From positions 3,844,001 to 3,908,000 of the forward strand of contig CAVNZM010000004.1 of the NCBI GenBank assembly GCA_963693365.1: a stretch of 64,000 nt of DNA. Direction: 5' to 3'. The stretch comes from Amoebidium appalachense. Its lineage: Eukaryota > Ichthyosporea. The position numbers were made by a program, and so were the translations under genes. This document shows, piece after piece, positions 1 through 28,723 of this stretch. A model generated the notes under the pieces. That model saw nothing but the letters and a program-made list of their open reading frames with translations, was not told the DNA's origin and ran no database searches. Position 1 is the first letter of the stretch, and each line of letters opens with the position of its first letter.

Positions 1-86
1 GCGGCTGTGGCCGTTTGAAAGAAGGCGAGTTGGTTTGTTTGTCACGGAAGATCCAACGGAATGGCAGCATCGGTAGATACGGGAAA
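1..86 (+). CDS. Possible upstream exon of the cyclin gene (weak)
   Basis: The frame is open from the window edge to a candidate donor after position 86 (AAA then GTAGAG). It ends in phase 0, matching the phase-0 start of the exon at 517. It would encode a short basic stretch containing RKIQRNGSIGRYGK. B-type cyclins have poorly conserved N-termini, so there is no homology support. No start codon was recognised, and a classical destruction box (RxxLxxxxN) is not visible. It could equally be non-coding. Confidence 0.3.
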
Positions 87-192
87 GTAGAGGAGATGAG
101 TGTTCCATGCTCTTGCAGGAATTGTATTGTTGCGATGTCTTGCAGCTTGTTGGATGGGTGTGGGTGTATGCCGCGGTGTGGGTGTATGCCTA

Positions 193-195
193 CCC

Positions 196-226
<31 letters not shown>

Positions 227-362
227 AAAAAAAAAAAAAAAAACTGGCACTCTCTTTTCGTTCCCCCCTTCTTGGTTTCTCGCCAAACACTATTCCTCCG
301 TCGAGTTCCCTTGGTGCACCCTATTGCTCATTTGCCCCCCCCCCCCCCCCCCCAAAAAAAAA

Positions 363-405
<43 letters not shown>
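193..405. repeat. Compound C-run/A-run/(CA)n tracts
   Basis: Two tandem compound tracts: about 24 C then 27 A (193-243), and about 17 C then 13 A passing into (CA)n (337-405). The same C-to-A-to-CA order recurs at 2177-2262 directly before a cyclin exon. It is non-coding; the proline/lysine/threonine-histidine reading frames across it are artefacts. Confidence 0.9.
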
Positions 406-407
<2 letters not shown>

Positions 408-516
408 CCTCACCACCTGCCTCCTTTCCTTCCATCTCCGTTTCATTCTCCTTTTCCTTCTTTGTTTTCTTTTCCTTTTTTTTTTTTTTTTTTTTTTTTT
501 TCCTCCCCTCATGCAG

Positions 517-1937
517 ATCGACGTTGGGTACGTGGAGGAGAGCAGTGAGGATGTGTTCCACGACCCCATGGAGACAGACAGCTACCCCTCGACCTCCACA
601 AAGTCCATGATGTCATTGGTCGACGACTTTGGTACGTGCACGTGCAATTTTTTTGTTCGAATATGGAATGTACGTGTTTACCATACATGGTGATAAATGC
701 GTACGTGTTTACCATACATGGTGATAAGCGCGTACGTGTTTACTATACATGGTGATAAATGCGTACGTGTTTACTATACATGGTGATAAATGCGTACGTG
801 TTTACCATACATGGTGATAAATGTGTACGTGTTTACCATACATGGTGATAAATGCGTACGTGTTTACCATACATGGTGATAAATGCGTACGTGTTTACTA
901 TATATGGTGATAAATGCGTACGTGTTTACCATACATGGTGATAAATGCGTACGTGTTTACCATACATGGTGATAAATGCGTACGTGTTTACCATACATGG
1001 TGATAAATGCGTACGTGTTTACCATACATGGTGATAAATGCGTACGTGTTTACTATACATGGTGATAAATGCGTACGTGTTTACCAAACATGGTGCACGT
1101 GTGCAGGGTGTAGGTGTCTACAAGAAAACATAGAATTTGCTCTGGTTCCCCCTTTTTGTGTGTCTGGGTCTTGCTCGGGCGCTTGCTTTCTTTGCTTATT
1201 CTGGTTTCGCCCTGCTTCACAATCCCATCTCTCTCGTGCAATAAGTATATCACCCCCCCCCCCCCCCCCCCCCCCTCTTCCTCTCTCCCCCTCCCTCCCT
1301 CCCTCCCTCCCTCCCCTCTCTTTACCTGCCACTTGAAAGTTTTCTAAATCGCCGTTTCTCGCTCACGTGTGTGTGTGTGTGTGCCCATGCAGGCATGGAG
1401 CTCGTGGAGATACCGGACATTGACAAGGACGACCTAGCCTTCCCCGAGTATTGCAGCGAGTACGTCAAGCCCATCTACGACTATCTGTGGTTGCGCCAGG
1501 TGCGATTTCCTCTCTGTTTTATTCTTTCTTTCTTTCTTTCTTTCTTTTTCTTTTCTTTTTTTTTTTTTTTTCCCCATGTTCCCCAATTGTGCCACCTTCA
1601 TCAATGATCCGTTCACTCTCCTCTTTGCCCCATGTACCTATGGTGATATCATGGGGCCAACAGATAAAGGGGGAGGGGGAACCTCAGATGTGATATTGCC
1701 GCCACGTTTGTTCTCCTTTCGTATATTGCCCCCCCCCCCCCCCAATAATAATAATAATAATAATAACACTCACAAACCATAGTAGGCACCTTTTTTCTCA
1801 CCATGCACACTGACGTGAGTTTCTTTTTACCCCCCGCAGGAGGAGTTTACGGTGTCGGAGCACCTTTTCACCCAGCAGACAGAAATCACCCCTAAGATGC
1901 GCGGTGTCCTCATCGACTGGTACATCAGACCCCCTCC

Positions 1938-1969
<32 letters not shown>

Positions 1970-2183
1970 GATGAGGAGGGGGGGGGGGGGGAGGGGGAGG
2001 CAAAGGCTAATACGCCACCACTACGAACCTGGCCTGTCTTCCCTTCCCCATTGATTTGCAACAGGCACGACCCACATGGGTCTGTAGGCACCTTTTAGGC
2101 TGCATCGTTTATTATTGGTTCACAACTGGTATGGCTGCATTTGCTTTTGTGTTTGCTCGTTTGCTGGGCTAACAGTACCCCCC

Positions 2184-2263
<80 letters not shown>

Positions 2264-2535
2264 CTGGTGGACGTGCACCTCAAGTTCAAGTTGATGCACG
2301 AGACCCTCTTCCTGACCGTCAACATCATTGACCGCTACCTTTCCAGTAAACCCCCCCCCCTCCCCCCCCCCCCCCCCCCCCCAAGTCACTTCTTTTTTGT
2401 GGTGGCGGGGGGAGGAGAAGGGGGGATGCCGTGAAGACCAGGCAAGATTCTAGGGGTTATAGTGCTCGAAAATAAAATAGAAGGGTGTTGTGTGTGGATA
2501 TGGAAACCAAGGGTTTTGGTGACTGGCCGGACGGT

Positions 2536-2566
<31 letters not shown>

Positions 2567-2620
2567 CTCAGGGTTGGATTCCTCATTTTTGCTTTCGTTG
2601 ACCATAGCTTGCGCCCCCGC

Positions 2621-2651
<31 letters not shown>

Positions 2652-3454
2652 ACATACATACACAGTGGAGCAGGTGAAGCGGGACAAGCTGCAGCTAGTG
2701 GGTGTTGTGTCGATGCTGATTGCCAGCAAGTTCGAAGAGATCTGGGCCCCTGAGGTCCGCGACTTTGTCTACATCACTGACCAGGTATGCCTGCTTGTGC
2801 GTTGGTTGTCTCGTGGTTTACTTCTCTGCCCCCCCACCCCTCCTTCCTTCCTTCCTTCCTCCCTTCCCTTCCCTTCCTGCCTTCCTTCATCCGTTCTGTT
2901 TTCGTTCTATCCCTCTGGCACAAGGGTCTGCATCGGATTAAGCACCATCACCCCCCGGGCCCCCCTAAAAGAAAGGAAGGCGGGGAGGGGGGGGGGGGGG
3001 GGGACAGGGATCCTTGGGAAGAATGTGTAGTCATTCAGTTATTCCCCCCTCCTTCCGTGCCCATCCCCGACACACACTCACACACACTCACCGACTTTCT
3101 CCTCCTCTTCCCTTGGAACTTCCACCCCAACACGTTCACACTCACACTAACACACACACCTATACCCACACAGGCGTACCAGAGACACGAGCTCCTAGAC
3201 ATGGAGCGCCACATCCTCAACACATTCAAGTTCAAGCTGGGTGTGCCCCTCTCCCTCCACTTCCTTCGGCGCATGTCCAAGAGCGCGGATGCCACCCCCC
3301 AGACGCACACCCTAGCCAAGTACTTCCTCGAGCTGACACTCACCTCCACCACCATGCTCAAGTATCTGCCCTCGCAGATTGCCGCTGCATCCCTGTGTCT
3401 GGCTCTCAAGATGCTGAATATGGACTGGGTGAGTAATACTAACCCATTTACCTT

Positions 3455-3497
<43 letters not shown>

Positions 3498-3742
3498 GGG
3501 CTTACTTCCCCTACATGCATACCTTCCCTCGTGGCCTTCCCAGGAACCTCTATCGACATGTGTTGTTCTGTGTACTTCCTCCCCGCACAGGGCGGGGCAT
3601 GTGCATGCTAGTGCACACATACACGTACGCACACGCACACTGCATATAATATCCCTCTCTCGTTACGCTGGTGGGTGTATGACCGGTAAACCTGGGTTGA
3701 AAAGAGGCTTCCTAACGCTAATCCTCCCCATCCTTCTCCTCC

Positions 3743-3812
<70 letters not shown>

Positions 3813-4049
3813 AACTCACTCACTCACTCACTCACTCACTCACTCACACTGCAGACGCCAACGATCTCATACTATGCCCGGGCCACTGAGGAGGAGATCA
3901 CGCCGTGCCTGCTGGACCTGTTTGAGCTGGTCAAGAAGGCCCCCAACAGCAGATTCCAGGCATCAAGGCGCAAGTACGGCCAGAAGAGGTTCTACTCAGT
4001 TGCAACCATCGCCGACATGCAGGCAAATAACGTTGTGCAATCGGAGTAG
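517..4049 (+). CDS. B-type mitotic cyclin, 7 exons recognised, 5' end uncertain
   Basis: Exons 517-631, 1393-1499, 1840-1919, 2263-2345, 2666-2784, 3174-3428 and 3855-4049 join in phase and stop at TAG, giving at least 317 residues. The protein is a regulatory subunit of a cyclin-dependent kinase. The cyclin N box carries the hallmark [16 protein letters not shown] (A/B-cyclin MRAIL..LIDWLVEVH), then DRYLS, KLQLVGV, SKFEE and DFVYITD. The C-terminal cyclin fold follows in 3174-4049 ([14 protein letters not shown]). The acidic Ser/Thr-rich lead-in (517-631) may hold phosphosites. No start codon is assigned, so the real N-terminus, including any destruction box, is either upstream or in the weak exon at 1-86. 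Three of the six placed acceptors (2263, 2666, 3855) follow CA repeats or short CA-rich tracts. The family is certain; assignment to B rather than A rests on the overall motif pattern. Confidence 0.93.
669..1095. repeat. 31-bp minisatellite, 14 copies, in cyclin intron
   Basis: Fourteen head-to-tail copies of a 31-bp unit containing acgtgtttaccatacatgg and tgataaatgcgt lie in the intron 632-1392. Copies differ by single changes (ccatac/ctatac/ctatat, aatgcg/aagcgc/aatgtg). The unit holds an imperfect dyad (tttaccat / atggtgataaa). It is private to this intron within the window. Confidence 0.95.
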
Positions 4050-5420
4050 TGGATGATTGGGAGATTGGCGGCGATTTGCGAATTTGCGCGCGAGGGTGTG
4101 ATGTTGGCGGCGGCGGCGGTGGGGTGGTTGGTTGGTTGGAATGTGTTCGCGCGGTTTTTCCCTGGCTTCTTTTTCTTTTTCTTTCTTTCTTTTTTCGCTT
4201 TCTCGTTCGGACAATTGTGAAGGAATGGCACGGCGACTATAATGGCATGATGGTTGGGTTTGTGATATATTTGCTACACTAGTGATATAAACTTGGCATG
4301 TTGGTGATATACGGTCCATAATGAGAATTTGCGCATTTCTAGTAAGGCTATGAAATGCAACGTGGAATGGTGTTGATCTGATATCTTGATTACCTCTGGA
4401 TCGTTTCAGATCGGGTTTTGGTTTTGAACAAGTCACTGATTAAACTCTCCCATTCTTCCTGCAGGTTATTTTTCTTTTTGATTGTTCATGTTTGTTTTTG
4501 TTTCATTGGCTAAAAATCACGTGCACATATCTGCACATGGATTGCGTTTTTTACACGTATGCCATATGGCATTCTGATCATTCTATAACAATGCTGGAGG
4601 TCTGTTTTTTTCCTAAATAAGGCAAGTCACGTGGTGGCTTGGAATGATTGCAACAAGGTAACAATAAGAGCTCTGACATACCAGTGGTCTGGTAGGCCAA
4701 GATATAAAAATACAGGGCAGATGCCTGATTTCCATAAATGGTCCGTCAGTTTCCGCTGGCAGTGCTCCCTATGTTTCGTTTTGTCACACGAAGTTCCTTA
4801 AAGTTTCTGCTTGCACGTTGTAGGAAGTTATCCTATATGGGTGCAATTCTCATTTCAGATATTTTCGAGCGCCAGGCTCCTATCTGCAGTGCCCGTCCCT
4901 CCCTTCCCTATACAGCACACACCATCACCAACCACCCAAACCTCTCCTCCCCTCCCCACCCCCGGGAAAAAAAAAAAAACATGATAAATACTGCAGATAA
5001 ACACATTATAACACAAAGTAAACACATGTACACACACATACACCGTAGACCGTGGCTTATTTGCAAAATTCACCAGCGTACAATAATAATGAAAAAAGAA
5101 TGCACAACGAAGGCTAACGGGATCATCATACAGCATTACATGCACATAATCTTTACGCCCCTCCCTCCATTCCTCCTCAGGCTTGGAGCCCACCAAACAT
5201 GCACGTACACACATGTACACATGCACAATGCAAAAGAATTTATTCATGATACTGTACGCTCGCGCGCACATGTACGCCAGTAAACCACGTACCTTTTTTC
5301 ATGAATCTAGCTGTGCACAATGATATATGTTCGAGCTTACGTTTGTGGGGAGCTGCCAGCAGTACATTCCCGCACGTTATTTTTGTGATTTATTCCCCAT
5401 TAAAGCGTATTAATCCCCCC

Positions 5421-5455
<35 letters not shown>

Positions 5456-7442
5456 ACCCCCCCCCCCCAAAGGGGGAAAAAAAAAAAAAAAAGAAGGAAA
5501 GAAAAAAGAAAACTCAACACGCACACAGACACACATTCTCGAGAGCTCCCTTGATTCTGGCATGTGTGTATACATTAAGACTAATCAAAAACAATAACTG
5601 AATTACTAATAGGCTAAGCAGCATTGATGCCATAGGTAAATTTCCTACAGTAACAGTTACTTCGCTTGCTTAAGCTAATAACATTAATATTCAATATTAT
5701 TACTAAACGGGTCCAGACATTCTTTGCAACTCGAATTAATCACTATCATAGTGCCCGTGCCAGCTCGGAACTGCTGAATTCGAATGGACCAGGTGGTGGT
5801 GTTTTGGGGGGGGGGAGGGGGGGATGGGGAGGGGAGGGAGAGGGGGGGGGGAGGGGGGGGGGAGGGGTTCGTTCCGAATGCCCGAATTGAAAGGGAAGGG
5901 CCCGGGTGGGTGGGTGGGTGGGTCACGGGGGGGGGGGGGGAGGGGGGAGGGGGGGGAAGGGGGTTTTGAAGGCGCAAATCATAGGGTCCGGAGGGGCCCG
6001 GGTGGGGGAGGTTGGGGAGAAAGGGGGAAAGGTGGGGGGGGGGGGGGGGGGGGACTTCCCTCTCTCCCCCCTCCTCCACCCTCCCCCCCCCCCCCCCCCC
6101 CCCCACACCCACACACACACAAATTATAACCCCCTCCCCCCCCACTCATCAAAAAAAAAAAAAAAAACGTGTGCACCAATATTAGGCACCTGGACCCTCC
6201 ATCCATACTCAAGATATGGCATAGTATGTACACCCAACCACTCACCCGCCCATATCGATTCACCCGTGACCCACTAGCACACGCTCACCCTCACACCCGC
6301 TTCTACACACACGTTCAGGGGGTCCAGCTAATGATTGACGTCAGAATGTGTGCGTACATGTCCCAATATTTTTCATTGAACAAACAAAAAAGCGAGGGAT
6401 ATCGCAATCTAAAAAAAAATGTATCAACCAATGATTCGTGTGCAATCGCACCGATTAACCAAGTATAGAATTTTTGGCGGGAAGTTTTTGCGCGAGAAAG
6501 AGAGGTTTAATAAAACAATAAAAAAGTAGGAATGTGAAGTTGAACCGTCTGTGTGCCTGTTCAATGCACATTCCTAGACCTTGTGACGTGTGGATGTGTG
6601 ATAACCATCAAATTTTCAAAAGGGGGTCACGCTTAGCCAGATGCGTAGGCCATGTACAGCCAACAGCCATTACCAGCTTGTAGGTAGTTGTGCGCATGTA
6701 AGCTCGTATGTGTGCAAGTGTGTGTGTGCGCGTGTGTGTGTGCCCACGCGTGTGTGGGACGACCGACGCGTATGCACACGTACGCGCATGTGTGTGCTAA
6801 TGGGGGCGGGGGGGGGGGGAAGGCTGCGAGCACCGGGTTGCCAATGAGCTACATACTCATCATACGTGCAAATGTGGTTTCTTATTGAATTGGAATCAAC
6901 ACATTGTAGTAATATTTATGTACGTTCATATGTATTTCATAATCAACATACAGCCCACGGCAGGTGGTGGTTGGTGAAAAAAACATGCAGCTAGCGTTCG
7001 ACGACGACACAATATCCTAACGGTCACATGTACAAAAAAACAAAAACAAAAAACAAACTTGATGACATCACCTCCATAACACTGGACAAAACTACACGGT
7101 TGTGTAAGGATATTGCTGGATGCAGGGTGCATGCAATAAAACACATCTAATTTACGTAAATGATTCACCGTAATAGTGCATACCAGTGCTCACATTCATG
7201 GTGATAGAATTCGAATTGAGATTGAAACGCAACTGAGGCTACTCTTGAAGTTCTAACAGAGTTTCGCACAAGTAGTGTAGTTACACCTACGTACAGTATA
7301 AACGTACTTTCATGTCACATCGCGCATACAAAACGAATACGTGTCCCCCCCCCCCCCCCCCCCCCCCCCCCTCCCCGCGCCCTCTCTCCACGGGGGGAGT
7401 GTGTCCAATAGCTCAAATCTAACACAATTCAAGTATACAGTG
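4050..7442. other. Intergenic region between convergent cyclin and transporter genes
   Basis: A 3.4 kb spacer downstream of both genes. It contains poly-C at about 5416-5468, G-rich and C-rich runs at about 5803-6105, and a poly-C at 7345-7372. The remainder is moderately AT-rich unique sequence. Both 3' UTRs should lie here; AATAAA-like strings exist (for example 6509-6525), but none is placed convincingly relative to either stop. Reading frames such as 4738-5283 show no family features. Confidence 0.6.
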
Positions 7443-12565
<5,123 letters not shown>

Positions 12566-13339
12566 TCTTGCTATTTTTATCCTTTATCGACCCACAAAAA
12601 TGTCTTTCCTACAAAGCTTTATTGGTTATGCTGTGGGATGGCACTTGCTAAGGTTCTGCTCCTGGTTTTGCTAATACTAGTTGCTAATACTAGTTACACA
12701 GTAGAAGCACTGAGATAGTAGCAAACAAACACAAGTAACATTTGACAGGAAAACTAATCCCTGAATAAGGCTGCCGTCGATCACCGTTAAAGAACCAACT
12801 CACAGCAGCATGGGCTCGGCTATATCAAAAACACAAAGCTGAGCTGCTCGCTTGAAGTCGCTGAGTCACAGCTCATCACTCGCATGCTTGCAACACTGAG
12901 ACTCGGTTGAGTCCATGTTTGCTTATCGTTTCAATCAAGTGTAGAATGCTGATTGGTGAGCTACGAGAGCGCGGCAAAGCCAACGCTGAAGACTCAGGCT
13001 AGATCGAAACTAGTTTTGATATGAAGTTATGGTGACTAATCTTATGTAGTATTTCTTACAAGAAAATCAAAATGTTAAGATTCTACTACTACTTGGACCT
13101 CTGTATGTCTTTTTATGCGAAATTAAACTATATAGCTTTTAGCCTGCCAGCGGGCCATTCCAAGGCCATTCCATGTGGCTCTTGCATCGCTCTCAAACCG
13201 GTTTCGTCCCAGTTTGGATTGGCCATAGGTAGGCGTGAGATTACCATATTTGGTAATTTCAGATTTCAAATTTTTGGCGCTCAGCTGTGGTTTAACGTTT
13301 GTCACCTTGTCAGCTGTTCAAACTGTGCGGCTTGGACCT

Positions 13340-13421
13340 GCTACCTTCTGAGGTAGCTCTTATTTTTCAAGGGTCCGGGATTGATCGGCTGGTCACGCGC
13401 CTCTCCTGCCCTTGAAAAATA
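13340..13421. repeat. Paired perfect hairpins
   Basis: GCTACCT and AGGTAGC form a 7-bp stem around a 4-nt loop at 13340-13357. Immediately after, tatttttcaaggg (13361-13373) pairs perfectly with cccttgaaaaata (13409-13421) across a 35-nt loop. A further hairpin, ATTACCA..TGGTAAT, is at 13240-13257. Function is unknown. Confidence 0.75.
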
Positions 13422-13833
13422 GCCAGCGTCGATTCTATCGTACATAGGCTAGAGGCCACAGTCAGTACGTGCCAGGGCTTGGACTGACCCCAAACAGCCA
13501 AAGGGCTGACTGAATTTGAAAAGGCTGACCGGAAAACGCTTAATTAACACACACACAGCGACGGCATCGCAGCACAACAAGCGCACATACTGAGTAGCAT
13601 ACACACAAATAGGCTCTAGGTAACACATGTTTTTTATAGGGTCATGGTGACCCTGGTCTTGCATGATTGTTGTGACTTTTTAGGTGATATAGTAACTGCT
13701 AATAAAGCGTGGGAACAGCTGAGCTGTTAGTCCATAGTCCTGCACCGTTTGCCTTTTGATACAGCCAACACGCATCGACAGGGCTAGTGGACAGATCAAG
13801 AGTTGTCAGAGCATGCAGAAGCACATGTGAAGG

Positions 13834-13905
13834 ATGAGGCTTGCAGGTGTGCTCGTGGTGTTTGCAGATCTGGCAGCGGCGGTGTCCAGCCAGCAACAAT
13901 ACGGG
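13834..13905 (+). CDS. Possible signal-peptide exon of the GH125 gene (weak)
   Basis: The ATG at 13834 opens MRLAGVLVVFADLAAAVSS followed by QQQYG, then a GTAGCG donor in phase 0. The first recognised GH125 exon also has a phase-0 acceptor at 15999 (ccacacag), so the join would be in frame and would give a secretory leader. It would require a 2.1 kb intron. There is no homology support, and the Asp in the hydrophobic core is unusual. The alternative is that translation simply starts at the ATG at 15987. Confidence 0.25.
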
Positions 13906-14401
13906 GTAGCGAGCCCTCAGCATACCTTGCTTGGAAGTAGTGAAGGGGAAGGGTTGATGTTCGGGGGGCCAAATAGAGGGGGTTGGAGAAGAGGGGAGAG
14001 AGAGGGAGGAAAGGAAGAGGGAGAGGGAGGGTTGGAGGGATTCGAACGAACGGAGGGAGGGAGCGGAAAGAGGGAGAGCGAAGGAGGGGGCCAGAGAGGA
14101 CGGGGGGCTGGGGGGGAAGGGGGAGGGGGCAGAGGGGAGATGGAAAAGGGAGAGCGGAGGGAGGAGGAAGGAGTGAGCGAGTGAGCGAGTGTGGTGGGGA
14201 ACGAGGGAGGGAGGGGGAGGGAGAGAGTGTGTGCGGGAGAGGCAGAGGGTTAGAGAGAGAGGTTGGGTAAAAGGAAGCGTAAGGGTATGAGGGCGAAAAT
14301 AGGGGGGGCAGAGGAGGGGGAGAGAAAGGGAGAGGGTCGAAGGAGAGAAAGAGGGGGGGAGGGGAGGAGGAAAGAGGGAGAGGGAGGTGAGCGCGCACGC
14401 G

Positions 14402-14451
<50 letters not shown>

Positions 14452-15879
14452 CCTCAGAACTTAAGAGGCCAAGAACGAAAGAGAGAGGGGATAGCGAGGG
14501 CAAGGATCGAAAACGAAGGCAGTAGAAAAAGGGACGAAGCGACACAGCTTGTATTTTACAGCTGGAGAGAAGAGGGGGGGGGGGGGGGGGGATAGCGAAA
14601 AGAGAAAGCCCAATGTGCGTGTATATATGTGCGTAGGCGGTGTGTGTGGGCTGAGTGGGTGTGTGGATGAAGCAACACGTCACAGAGGGAGGGGAATGTG
14701 GAGGATCTATAGGGAGGGGGATAGAGAGAGAGAACAGACATGCGGACAGACAGAGAGAGACAAAGCCTTGGTTGGAAATGGTAACTTTTGGACGCATAGG
14801 GGTAGTCGGGAAGTGTACACGAACGAAAAGGAGGTGGGGAGTGACGGTGGAATGGAAGGGATGAAGGGACTGAGGGGATAAAGTGAATAGGTTGTCTGTG
14901 AGTGATCAAGACAAAAGCACACAGTTGGAATAGGTGGATTTATAGGGACGGAGGGGGAGGGGAAGGGGAATGGGGGCGGGGGAGGAGGGGGGGAGGAGAG
15001 AGGGGAGGGAGGGAGGGAGAGAGGGGGGGAGGGTGGAGAGGGGTACGGGAGGATGGGGCATGACGGTGGGATGCAGCGATTAGCAGAGAAAGGAAATGTT
15101 GGGTGGAAAGGTAGGGGTGTGGGTTTGAGGGAACTTTATAATGTATGTGTATGCTTGTGTGCTAGTGTGCATATATGTTAATGTCATTTTGTTTTGTGTC
15201 TGTGTGTGTGTGGTGGCGGTGGGGTGGGTGGGTGGATGGGTGGGTGGGTGAGGGAGGGGGGGGGGGGGGGGGGAGGTGTGGGGGGTGGAGGGGGGGTGGG
15301 GGGGGGGGGGAGGAGGGGGGCTCGTGTTTTGTCTACACACCGCACACGCACGAAAGTTTTATACACAATTGAGTCAGCAGTTTAATATGAGTGCCTTCTC
15401 AGTTTCTCTTTGGTCTGTTTACCTATTAGCATTAAAGCAGCTGTCTCTATAGTTCCCTACTACCCCACCGTCCCCTTTCTAGCTAGTTGCCAACAAACAC
15501 ACGAACATACATCAGTGGAGCAAACTTTCTATTCACGCACAATACATATACACGAAGATTTTCACACACACACACGAGCACGTACACCAACATATAGGCA
15601 CACCCATACATACATAGACGGACACACTGGCACGCGCACACAACCATATACACAATTTAGGCACATATATAGCACACATGAAACATGTATACACAAAGCA
15701 TCCATACACGCACACACACACACTTGCACACACACGTACATTACAAACAGTTGTGCGCAAACACACACATCTATACACACAAGCATTAGCACACTCAGAC
15801 ATATGCATGCAAATGTTTACATCAAGAACACACACATACACACACACACAGACACTTTCCCCTTTATACACACGACCCT

Positions 15880-15948
<69 letters not shown>

Positions 15949-15986
15949 ACACACACACATCACTCTTTTTTCTGACATAACACCAT

Positions 15987-26445
<10,459 letters not shown>

Positions 26446-26702
26446 AAAGATAACTGTGTGCATGTGATATGTATGAAAGCGTCTGGAACGAAATACTGCT
26501 ACGAGCCATGTATGCATACATTGTGTGGATCTCGGGTGTGTATGTAAAAAGAGAGGTACACCCCATATGTATGCTTTTATGTTGTGGTATCGATTTTCAG
26601 TTGATCTCCTGATGGTTGAACTTACTTGTGACAGAGGACTTACTTGTGACAGAGGATTCTGTATCTGTGTACTAGTGACGTGCATGGAAGGAAAGGAAAA
26701 AA

Positions 26703-26735
<33 letters not shown>

Positions 26736-27096
26736 GTCCTCGTTAACAATACTGGACAGCAATTTAATAATAATTTCCGTGGTCACAGACCGAACGTTGA
26801 CTGGCATGTGCCTGCTCAGTAGCATACGGCTACTTATATACGTACTTTTGATTGAGTTCAAAGAATAAATTGAATCAGTGTCGTTTACCTGATATAAAAC
26901 CTAATACATATGCACACGGCCACTGCCCTTCCAAACTAGATCGACGGACATACCATGCATCTCCTGCAATCACAACCCAAACTAGAGGCCGAACCACAGG
27001 TTTTTCTTCTTTTGTGTATGTGGTCTGCTCTAATAGCTAAATACGGAATAAAGAGGGTACCGGTTGGGTCGATTCATCATCGGGCATAGGTGTTGT
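26446..27096. other. Spacer between convergent GH125 and Ras genes
   Basis: A 650-bp spacer between two stop codons. It contains a short duplicated acttgtgacagagga (near 26621 and 26640) and a G-run of about 31 (26704-26734). Both 3' UTRs must lie here. Nothing else is recognised. Confidence 0.7.
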
Positions 27097-27420
27097 CTAC
27101 AAGATGGTGCAACCACCCTTCTTCTTCTCCGCCTTCCCACCTGCCTTGCCGTTTGCTGCAGGCTTGCCCCCGGCCGTTGCCTCCTTTGCTGCTGCTGCAT
27201 CTGCCTTGCGCTTGCGTGATGCCCGCACCTCACGGATAAGCGCAAGGAAGGCATCTTCTACGTGGAGACCGGTCTTGGCACTGTTTGGGTAGCACATGTA
27301 CATGTCAGTTTATCGTACGGGATGGAAATAGGTCTTCTTTCTAAAATGGTGGTGGTGTTGGTGGTGCATGTGTGTGGTGCATGTGCGTGTTTGTAGAGGG
27401 GATGGGGGTTGGGTGGGGGG

Positions 27421-27454
<34 letters not shown>

Positions 27455-28134
27455 ATAATATTACTTCAGCTGTGAGGTTTTATGTTAAATATAGTGTGAG
27501 TTCTGTCCATAATAAACGGGGAAAAAAACAAAGAGTTAGCGAGTTTCACAGCCCAAAAAAGTATCTATTTGTGCATGTGTTTAGGTTGTTTCGAGCCCCC
27601 CCGAAGTGAGGTGTGTGTGTATGTGTATGTCGGGGGGGGGGGGGGGGGGGGGGGGATGCAGCAAACATGACGAATGCGTCGTTACTCAACAACACGGTTC
27701 ATGCCCGAGAGCGGCTAAGGAAGAGCTGGCTTCGTGAAGCAGGTAACTTCGGAACACATAAAGAATTGCTTTCTGCCACCCACCTAGTTTCTACGTGGAT
27801 CGCGTTGGCGTTCTGTGCAAACTTGTCACCCTCCTCCTTCGAGACTTCCCTCTCGTCTTTCAAATCACACTTGTTTGCGCAGATGACCATTGGAACCTGC
27901 AAGGGAAAAGGCAGAAGGATTTAACATTTACCCCAGCACCACTATTCCAGCCCCTCTTTCTATTACCAACAAACCTCTGGCAAACCAGGCATGTAACGAG
28001 TGGACGTGTTTTATTTTTGTTATTCAGGTATCAGGTATAGAAACACAATCATAATTGCAACGCAGGAGAACAATAGCCGGGTTAAGAAACAACCCAAGAA
28101 TCAGGTTCGTATCGGGAAGGTTAGAATGGCCGGG

Positions 28135-28180
<46 letters not shown>

Positions 28181-28635
28181 GGCTATGGGGATGGGGATGG
28201 GGATTGGGGTGGGAGGGGGAGGGCGGGGGCGGGGGGGGGGGGGGGGGAGGGGGAGGCCCGGTAGGGGACTTTTGTCATGGCAAGTACCTTGTTCTGGTCC
28301 TTGACACGGTGGATCTGCGTCTTGAACTGCTCAAGGTCGGCAAGTGTGTTTGCATCGATGACTGAGTACACCACGATGAAGCCGTCACCACTTGAGATGT
28401 GCTTGTCGCCCCATAACCCTCTACAGGACACAAGAATCTATCAGCATGGCCGACTACAGTATATGTTGCAGTGGTGGTTTCGAGCACCCTGCATATACTG
28501 ACCCCCCCCCCCCCCCCTCCTAACACACACACCTCCGGCGCGACACACGGAGCCAGCCCCAGAGAGCTTTTCCCACCATTTTCCTCTCTGGGTCAACTTG
28601 TTCGGAAGCAGCAATTACCCGGTGACGGGTAGCAG

Positions 28636-28723
<88 letters not shown>

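Larger units (their letters stand above)
12566..15986. other. Divergent spacer between transporter and GH125 mannosidase genes
   Basis: This 3.4 kb region holds the upstream regions of two divergently transcribed genes. The part at 12566-13970 is mostly unique sequence with little simple repeat and several small hairpins. An inverted CCAAT-like ATTGG lies near 12952. From 13970 to about 15330 it is G/A-rich, with a (GT)n array at 14405-14443. CA-rich sequence and C-runs (15882-15948) lead into the first recognised GH125 exon. No promoter can be placed exactly. Confidence 0.6.

Noticed and set aside
4738-5283. 181-codon open frame in the cyclin-transporter spacer
   Set aside because: It has no recognisable motif, its composition follows local CA-rich sequence, and no splice-compatible neighbours exist.
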